Shown here: positions 33,752 through 38,487 of the stretch, piece by piece
Layout of the letters: every line of letters starts with the position of its first letter
Position numbering within the stretch: position 1 is the stretch's first letter
Source of the DNA: Chloroflexota bacterium
Lineage (GTDB): Bacteria; Chloroflexota; Anaerolineae; Promineifilales; Promineifilaceae
Reading direction: 5' to 3'
Length of the DNA stretch: 38,487 nt
Assembly (NCBI GenBank): GCA_024638855.1
Contig: JAHEJP010000004.1
Span: 1 to 38,487 of the forward strand
The notes under the pieces: generated by a model
What the model was told of the DNA's origin: nothing
Databases searched by the model: none
Seen by the model: only the letters and a program-made list of their open reading frames with translations
Program-made: the position numbers and the translations under genes

Positions 33752-34247
33752 CAGCCCCAATACCAAAGATGCAGTTGTGATTGAACGCACTTTCGATGCA
33801 CCCATAGACCTTATCTGGCAAATGTGGACAGACCCCGAACATTTCAAAAATTGGTATGGGCCCAAAGGTTTCACCGTGCCCGTTGCCGAAATGGATGTGC
33901 GTGTGGGTGGCAAACGCCTGGTTTGCATGGAGATGCAAAATCCGGATGGCAGCATGAAAATGTGGACGACAGGTGAATACACCAAAATTGTCCCTAACGA
34001 ACGCCTCGTTTACACGGAAAGCCCCGCTGATGAAAATGGCAATGTGGTTTCGCCGGCTGCCATGGGGATGCCTGAGGGTTACCCTGCAACGACCGAAGTC
34101 ACGGTGTTATTGAGAGACCTCGGTGGGCGTACAAAAATGGTTATGACGCACGCCGGTGTACCGGCAGGCTCAGGCGCAAACGCAGGTTGGGAACAAGCCT
34201 TCGACAAGTTGGTAGACCACATCAAAACTATCCTCAAGGACAAATAA
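33744..34247 (+). CDS. SRPBCC (AHSA1-like) domain protein
   Basis: 167 residues from ATG at 33744; AGGGAG lies about eight bases upstream within the arsR gene. The START/Bet v1-like fold shows in VIERTFDAPIDLIWQMWTD, FKNWYGPKGFT, VGGKRLVCMEM, TTGEYTKIVPNERLVYTES and the final helix GWEQAFDKLVDHIKTIL. These domains bind a small hydrophobic ligand, and their ArsR partner often controls them. The biological ligand is unknown. It overlaps the ArsR gene by eight bases, so both are translated together. Confidence 0.9.
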   Translation: MSDSPNTKDAVVIERTFDAPIDLIWQMWTDPEHFKNWYGPKGFTVPVAEMDVRVGGKRLVCMEMQNPDGSMKMWTTGEYTKIVPNERLVYTESPADENGNVVSPAAMGMPEGYPATTEVTVLLRDLGGRTKMVMTHAGVPAGSGANAGWEQAFDKLVDHIKTILKDK

Positions 34248-34251
34248 TACG

Positions 34252-34355
34252 GGCAGGTTGGTCAAGGCCTACCCCCAGGATAGCAGTATCCTCAACACAT
34301 GACATCATCTCAGGGCAATCATGCGAAATGACACATGATTGCCCTGAAACCTGCC
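34252..34355. other. 104-nt three-way-junction inverted-repeat element
   Basis: GGCAGGTT (34252-34259) pairs with AACCTGCC (34348-34355) as an outer stem. Inside, AGGATA-GCAG-TATCCT (34277-34292) forms one hairpin, and TCAGGGCAATCATG (34310-34323) pairs exactly with 34334-34347 as a 14-bp stem over a 10-base loop, abutting the outer stem. It begins five bases after the SRPBCC stop codon. It may be an RNA structure, a terminator without T-run, or a small palindromic repeat. Confidence 0.55.
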
Positions 34356-34570
34356 TACCCTTCCCAAAGCGAAAACACCTTGACCCGAAAAATGATATCT
34401 GGCTACATTTGGCTGAAGGTCACATTCGGAAACAACAGCCTTCATGAATCTCCACAGGTTCCTGTTGTCGAGCCGGATTCAAACTTTGAATGAAGATCGT
34501 TTGTTGAGTCTATATTGCTTACCAGGTTACCTTTTTGGGATTATCTTAGGCGAACGAAGGGAGAGTAATT
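34356..34570. other. Interval before the broken dehydrogenase gene
   Basis: 215 bp with no gene that I can support. GAAGGGAGAG directly before the GTG at 34571 gives a ribosome site. No clear promoter was located. Confidence 0.4.
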
Positions 34571-35521
34571 GTGAGGATAGATGATATACAGCGCGTGTTG
34601 ATCCTGGGCGCCGGCATCATGGGACGCCAGATAGGCCTGCAATGCGCCCGCTATGGCTATGAAGTCAGGATCTACGACCTCATGCCAGAGGCGCTCCAGG
34701 CGGCCGAAGAGCAAATAAAGAGATTCGCCCGGGAATTCGTGACCGAAGGGATGCTGTCAGAATCCGCGGCTGCGGCCGCATTGGCGCGGATCACCTTCAC
34801 CAGCGATCCAGTTCTGGCAGCGGAAGAGGCGGACTTACTCAGCGAATCGCTGCCCGAGCAACCCAAGCTCAAAGGAAAGGTGCTCGGCCAGTTCAACGCT
34901 TTGTGCCCGGAACGCACCCTATTCACCACCAACAGCTCCAGCCTGGTGCCTTCCCAATTCGCGGCCGCCACCGGACGGCCGGATCGTTTTTGCGCCTTAC
35001 ACTTCCACCAACCGGTCTGATATGCCAACGTCGTGGATATAATGCCCCATCCCGGCACGGCGGCCGAAACGGTGAATTTGCTGCATGCTTTTGCCAGGCG
35101 CATCGACCAGATCCCCATCTTCGTCAAACGAGAGCATCCTTCTTACGTTTTCAACACCATGTTGGATGCCGTCTTGTCTTCAGCCATAGAGTTAGCGGCC
35201 GAGGACGTGGCCTCTGTTGAGGAAATAGACCGGGCCTGGATGGGCACAACCAAGATGCCCATTGGTCCTTTCGGCATACTGGATCTGGTCGGCATCGACC
35301 TGGCCTACGAGATAACCACCCAGAAGACAAAATGGGTTTCCTTCTTTCCCAAGGCGAAGCGGGTCATCAACCTGTTGAAGGAAAAAGTTGATCAGGGTCA
35401 CTTAGGGCTGAAGAGTGGCAGCGGTTTTTATCAATACCCTGATCCCGCCTTCGAGCAACCTGAATTTTTGACCGGCCCAGTGCCGGCGGCCGGGACTGCC
35501 ACTCCAGCCGATATTGACTAA
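34571..35521 (+). pseudogene. 3-hydroxyacyl-CoA dehydrogenase gene interrupted by TGA
   Basis: Two halves of one frame are separated only by TGA at 35018-35020. The N-terminal half (149 codons from GTG 34571, with GGGAG upstream) has the Rossmann motif VLILGAGIMGRQIG, ESLPEQPKLKGKV and TTNSSSLVPSQFA. The second half continues YANVVDIMPHPGTAAETV and ends with a helical 3HCDH C-terminal domain (MPIGPFGILDLVGIDLAYE). The family has Trp after HFHxPV, so TGG to TGA is a likely single mutation. The full length would be 316 codons. The family oxidises 3-hydroxyacyl-CoA with NAD. Other genes here use TGA as a true stop, so recoding is unlikely. Confidence 0.85.
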
Positions 35522-35552
35522 GCTTTTTACAATTCCACCAGGTGTTAACGCT

Positions 35553-36095
35553 TTAAGCCTCGCTTACTACCTCTGGTTCTAATTCAAAGGGCGCATGCTC
35601 TGGCAGATAGCCTCTCGTCAGCGCCATAACGGCCGCGATATTTTCTGGGTCGCGGCTGTAGCCAGATGAGCTGGCCATACTGGTGGGGTTGTCGTAGTAT
35701 TTGCCCGTCGTCTGGCTAACCTCATTTGACATTGCCAGATACGTGTAGGTTTCGGCCATCTCCTCGGGCATGATGGCAAAGCTGCTTTTTATGGCATACA
35801 TCTAGCCCATCAACTTGGGCGCGTCTGGATAGCGTTTGTCGATGTCGATTTGCACATTTTTAGCCAGAAATTCCTCGGCGAAGGCTTGAATGGACGATTG
35901 TAACGACATATCCACGATCATCAGCTCGACGGCATCACTGCCTGAAGCCCGGCACACATCTTGCAAAGCCGCTTCACCTCTTTCAGGATTGCGACAAGCC
36001 ATGATGACCCGGTACCCTTTTTGCGCGATTTGAATGGCGGCCGCGAAATCAATGCCCGAGTTAGCCCCGGTAATGATGCACGTTTTTTCTGTCAT
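35553..36095 (-). pseudogene. SDR gene with a central deletion and an in-frame TAG
   Basis: The first part (36095 to 35802) has the SDR cofactor motif CIITGANSGIDFAAAIQIA and then IMACRNPERGEAAL, with VDMSLQSSIQAFAEEF. At about residue 80 it jumps to sequence typical of the end of such proteins (IDKRYPDAPKLMG), then TAG (35804-35802) stops it. The frame reopens at once with MYAIKSSFAIMPEEMAETYT and finishes with GYSRDPENIAAVMAL. The catalytic Ser-Tyr-Lys segment and NAG motif, over 100 residues, are missing. With both lesions the gene should be dead. Its relatives are retinol-dehydrogenase-like or protochlorophyllide-reductase-like SDRs. Confidence 0.85.
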
Positions 36096-36131
36096 TCGTT
36101 TTTTCTCCAGTGCCTAACAATCTAAAAAGTA

Positions 36132-36150
36132 TTGTAGAATAATGCTACAA
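36132..36150. promoter_or_regulatory. TTGTAG-7-CTACAA dyad, possible TetR-type operator
   Basis: A perfect 6-bp inverted repeat with a 7-bp centre lies between the broken SDR gene (minus) and the DUF6544 gene (plus). Its form resembles TetR-family operators. No intact TetR gene is in the window. Confidence 0.35.
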
Positions 36151-36241
36151 AGGATGATGATCAACTCGGTCAGGAACGGCTCCACTTTGAAGGCATTTTA
36201 TGAGCTGAACCACGAACCGCTTAAACAGGAAGGTGTTGACG

Positions 36242-36994
36242 ATGGAGAAACAGGGGAAAAATGATCGACGGCTCATCACGGCCGACATGGTCGATGATTT
36301 ACCTGCCCCTGTACGGCGTTATATGGACTATACCGGGGTCGTGGGCACCCCCTGGATCGACACCGTGCGCCTGAAGCAGGTAGGCACCTTCCGACTTGGT
36401 CGAGATCGACCCTGGATGCCTTTCACTGCTGAAGAGCTATATACCACCGATCCCCCCAGCCTGCTCTGGAATGCCCGCTTCAAGATCGCCGGCCTGCCCC
36501 TCATTCGGGCCAAAGATAAGTACGAAGCGGGCAAAGGCCACATGTTTGGCAAAGTGGCCGGTCTCTATACCGTCTTCGACGCCCGCGGCGAGGAACTCGA
36601 CCAGGCTACCATGATTCGCTATTTGAATGAGATTATGTGGTTCCCCACCGCCTTCTTGGGCGACAACATCAGCTGGGAAACCGTCAACGACCATTCGGCT
36701 CAGGTCACTTTCAGCGATCATGACAAGAGCGTCTCGGCGCAGATGTTCTTTGACGCCGACGGTCGTCTAGTTAACTTTTCCACGATGCGCTACCGTGAAA
36801 TCAGTGGCTCCTATTCGCTTGACCCTTGGTCCACGCCGTTCTTGGAATACGGGGAACTTGCCGGCCTAAAACTTCCGCTCCGCGGCAAAGCGGTCTGGAA
36901 CTTAGACTCAGGCGACCTCGAGTATGCCGATTTAAAAATCACGCAGGTTGAATACAATTATGGAACCGCACTTGAGAATAGCGCGCCCAACTGA
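36242..36994 (+). CDS. DUF6544/DUF6920-family protein
   Basis: 250 residues from ATG at 36242; AGGAAGG (36227-36233) is eight bases upstream. The pattern VRRYMDYTGVVGTPWIDTVR, FRLGRDRPWMPFTAEELYT, PPSLLWNARFKIAG, RYLNEIMWFPTAFL and FDADGRLVNFSTMRYRE is that of the uncharacterised DUF6544/DUF6920 family. No signal peptide or membrane helix is seen. Its function is unknown; it looks like a beta-barrel lipid-type fold, which is a guess. The end overlaps the following VOC gene by 35 bp. Confidence 0.8.
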   Translation: MEKQGKNDRRLITADMVDDLPAPVRRYMDYTGVVGTPWIDTVRLKQVGTFRLGRDRPWMPFTAEELYTTDPPSLLWNARFKIAGLPLIRAKDKYEAGKGHMFGKVAGLYTVFDARGEELDQATMIRYLNEIMWFPTAFLGDNISWETVNDHSAQVTFSDHDKSVSAQMFFDADGRLVNFSTMRYREISGSYSLDPWSTPFLEYGELAGLKLPLRGKAVWNLDSGDLEYADLKITQVEYNYGTALENSAPN

Positions 36995-37349
36995 TCGCCT
37001 CGAAGAATCGGCACGCATGTACGAACGCGGACTAAACCTGACCCGGTTGGGAGAGTTCAAAGATCACGCTGGCTTCGACGGCATCATGCTCGGTGTACCG
37101 GGCTTCGATTGGCATTTGGAATTCACTCACGAAAAAGGAATCGCTGCCGGTGGCGCGCCGAGCGCTGAACACCTGCTTGTTTTCTACTACCCCCATCAAC
37201 GTGATTGGAATGCCGCCTGTGACCGCATGATTGAAGCCGGCTTCAGCGAGGTTCCTGCTCACAATCCTTACTGGCAACGGAAAGGAAGAACATTTGCCGA
37301 TCTTGATGGCTATCGTGTGGTAATTCAGAACGCGACCTGGTCAGCCTGA
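36960..37349 (+). CDS. VOC (glyoxalase/bleomycin-resistance) family protein
   Basis: 129 residues from ATG at 36960; the frame extends twelve bases upstream only to TTG. The start HLRIARPTDRLEESARMYERGL matches the first beta-alpha unit of the YycE-like VOC fold, and VIEAGF-like (MIEAGFSEV) plus the end FADLDGYRVVIQNA match the second. A single subunit carries two half-modules. Metal ligands are partly visible (His in PHLRIARP, Glu near LEFTHE). The reaction is unknown. It overlaps the DUF6544 gene, suggesting coupling. Confidence 0.85.
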   Translation: MEPHLRIARPTDRLEESARMYERGLNLTRLGEFKDHAGFDGIMLGVPGFDWHLEFTHEKGIAAGGAPSAEHLLVFYYPHQRDWNAACDRMIEAGFSEVPAHNPYWQRKGRTFADLDGYRVVIQNATWSA

Positions 37350-37425
37350 TCTATCGAACGCAGACATTTGATTCGAGTTCCATCTAATAACTTACTGGAG
37401 CGGATCAGAGCGGCGGCGGCCAGTT

Positions 37426-37489
37426 TAGGGTGACCCGAGCCACCCTATTCGTGGAGAACGAAGTTCTCCCAAGCTAAGCGAAGCTCAGC
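37426..37489. repeat. Three adjacent hairpins, two with GAA loops
   Basis: TAGGGTG/CACCCTA (37426-37447) is followed by GGAGAAC-GAA-GTTCTCC (37453-37469) and GCTAAGC-GAA-GCTCAGC (37473-37489, one mismatch). GCGAAGC inside the third is a known exceptionally stable DNA mini-hairpin. They lie between convergent VOC and epimerase genes and could act as terminators or as an interspersed palindromic element. Confidence 0.6.
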
Positions 37490-37542
37490 CACTCAGCCAG
37501 ACTATTCCGGGCAGCTATCTAGCCGTAGGTACATCCGGCACA

Positions 37543-38487
37543 TTATTTTTTGTCCCTTTGCTGGTACCAGGCGACGGTATCGCGAATTGCCTCCTGGTGA
37601 GGGGTGGCGCTATTGCCGAAAGCAGCTTCAAACTTACTGTGACTCACGACAAAGGGATCCTCAAATTCGTACATCATCTCCTTCGTCTCGCGGAGTTCGG
37701 GGACGAAAAGGCCAAGGAGGGTCACTGTTATCCGGCCGGCGGGGCGGAGCTTGACCGGCTGGCCGATTTCACCGGCAACCAGATCGGCAAACTGACGAGT
37801 TGTCATCGCCGGCGCGCTGGGCACATGCCAGGCCCGGCCGTATGCCTCCTGATTTTCACTGAGGGTAACCAGTGCCCTGCCAAAATCACGAATATAGGTA
37901 TAGGTATGGGGCATATCCGGATTGCCGATGACGTTCACACGCTTAGCGGCCAGCGCCGGAGCAAAGAAGGTCTCGCCAACAACTGAGCCCAGCACGCGCG
38001 GGCCATAAAAGTCGGAGGCGCGGCCGATTGTTACCTGGAGCCGTCCTGCCATATGAGCATTTAACAACATCTGGGCCATCTGGGCTCGAGTTTTACCTTT
38101 ATGACCGGTGGCCGCATAGGGTAGCTCTTCATTGATCGTCTCACCTTCTACCGGGCCATACATGTATAAGTTATCGGCAAAGACCAGCCGGGCATTGGTG
38201 CGGCTGACACCGTCCATAATACCTTGAGTGATGGGTGGGAACCGCTCTGGCCAAAGGTGGTAAGGTGGTTGGGCGCAGTGAAAAACCACGTCCATGTCGT
38301 TACATATGCTAGCCACCTGGTTCGGATCGGTAGCATCGCCTTGAACCACGCCGACCCCATCTGGCAATATCTCGCCAACGCGGCCGGCACGGTTGACCAA
38401 CGTTACCTGCCGGCCCAGGCTAACCAGGGCATCCATCACCGCCAGGCCTAATGGCCCCGTACCAAAGACAATATTCTTTTCACTCTT
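37543..38487 (-). CDS. NAD(P)-dependent epimerase/dehydratase-like protein (5' end cut by window edge)
   Basis: The frame is open to the last base, and upstream of the first internal Met it reads KSEKNIVFGTGPLGLAVMDA, the Rossmann Gly motif, so only a residue or a few are missing. About 314 residues are visible. An extended-SDR pattern follows: VVQGDATDPNQVASICNDMD, VFHCAQPPYHLW, ADNLYMYGP, GRASDFYGPRVLGS and TYTYIRDFGRALVTLSE. The YxxxK pair is altered (GHKGKTRAQM in that place), as in some family members that are reductases or not active epimerases. The end (37543) overlaps no gene. The substrate is unknown. Confidence 0.85.
   Translation of the reverse strand, partial: KSEKNIVFGTGPLGLAVMDALVSLGRQVTLVNRAGRVGEILPDGVGVVQGDATDPNQVASICNDMDVVFHCAQPPYHLWPERFPPITQGIMDGVSRTNARLVFADNLYMYGPVEGETINEELPYAATGHKGKTRAQMAQMLLNAHMAGRLQVTIGRASDFYGPRVLGSVVGETFFAPALAAKRVNVIGNPDMPHTYTYIRDFGRALVTLSENQEAYGRAWHVPSAPAMTTRQFADLVAGEIGQPVKLRPAGRITVTLLGLFVPELRETKEMMYEFEDPFVVSHSKFEAAFGNSATPHQEAIRDTVAWYQQRDKK

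Noticed and set aside
35018-35020. TGA read as tryptophan or selenocysteine
   Set aside because: Several intact genes in the window end with TGA, tryptophan is coded by TGG elsewhere, and no selenocysteine element was seen after the codon.
36142-36264. Small frame starting at the TTGTAG dyad
   Set aside because: About 40 codons overlapping the DUF6544 start in another frame; no recognisable domain, and the better ribosome site serves DUF6544.

Overview
The window looks like a chromosomal fragment, about half G+C, from an uncultured member of the Chloroflexota (Anaerolineae/Caldilineae-like). This is an inference. It rests on the giant SARP-kinase-ATPase regulator carrying a solute-binding domain, the DUF5107-TPR protein, lipoproteins with LVAC lipoboxes, and a sodium-pump decarboxylase operon next to a large sugar-uptake locus. 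I see no rRNA, tRNA, CRISPR array or intact insertion sequence.

Left part (1-8,240). The 3' end of a sensor histidine kinase is followed by a PepSY-domain exported protein, a lipoprotein and a minus-strand membrane-anchored protein made of seven 25-residue repeats. Divergent from that is a 1536-residue regulator with the order SARP DNA-binding/BTAD, Ser/Thr kinase, AAA/NACHT-like ATPase, helical repeats, OppA-type peptide-binding domain. The shared promoter region holds four phased CGTTyTG-like direct repeats that could be the regulator's own binding site.

Second part (8,245-13,557, minus strand). A complete four-gene biotin-dependent Na+-translocating methylmalonyl-CoA decarboxylase operon (alpha, delta, gamma, beta) is followed by an amidase-signature hydrolase. 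Gene-free stretches here contain dispersed repeats and small hairpins.

Third part (13,923-32,993). A minus-strand DeoR regulator and a divergent 14-gene plus-strand locus share a promoter region with a TGTGCA/TGCACA operator array. The locus encodes an FGGY kinase, SDR, SIS-domain protein, FAD oxidoreductase, zinc-site MetE-like protein, phosphotriesterase-like lactonase candidate, KDPG-type aldolase, a simple-sugar ABC transporter (RbsA/RbsC type), a mutarotase-like protein, a UroD-like protein and a DUF5107-TPR protein. The transporter's binding protein is an in-frame tandem duplication of the whole sugar-binding domain, with a 458-bp stretch read as identical between copies. Together the genes suggest uptake, phosphorylation, oxidation, lactone opening and aldol cleavage of an unusual, possibly methylated sugar or sugar acid. 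This is the best candidate for an undescribed system.

Right part (32,994-38,487). This is a region of gene decay and small stress/enzyme genes: a 22-codon remnant of a TetR regulator with its operator, an autoregulated-looking ArsR plus SRPBCC pair, a 104-nt three-way-junction element, a 3-hydroxyacyl-CoA dehydrogenase broken by TGA at a conserved Trp, an SDR with its centre deleted and a TAG, a DUF6544 protein, a VOC protein, stable GAA-loop hairpins, and an NAD-dependent epimerase running off the right edge.
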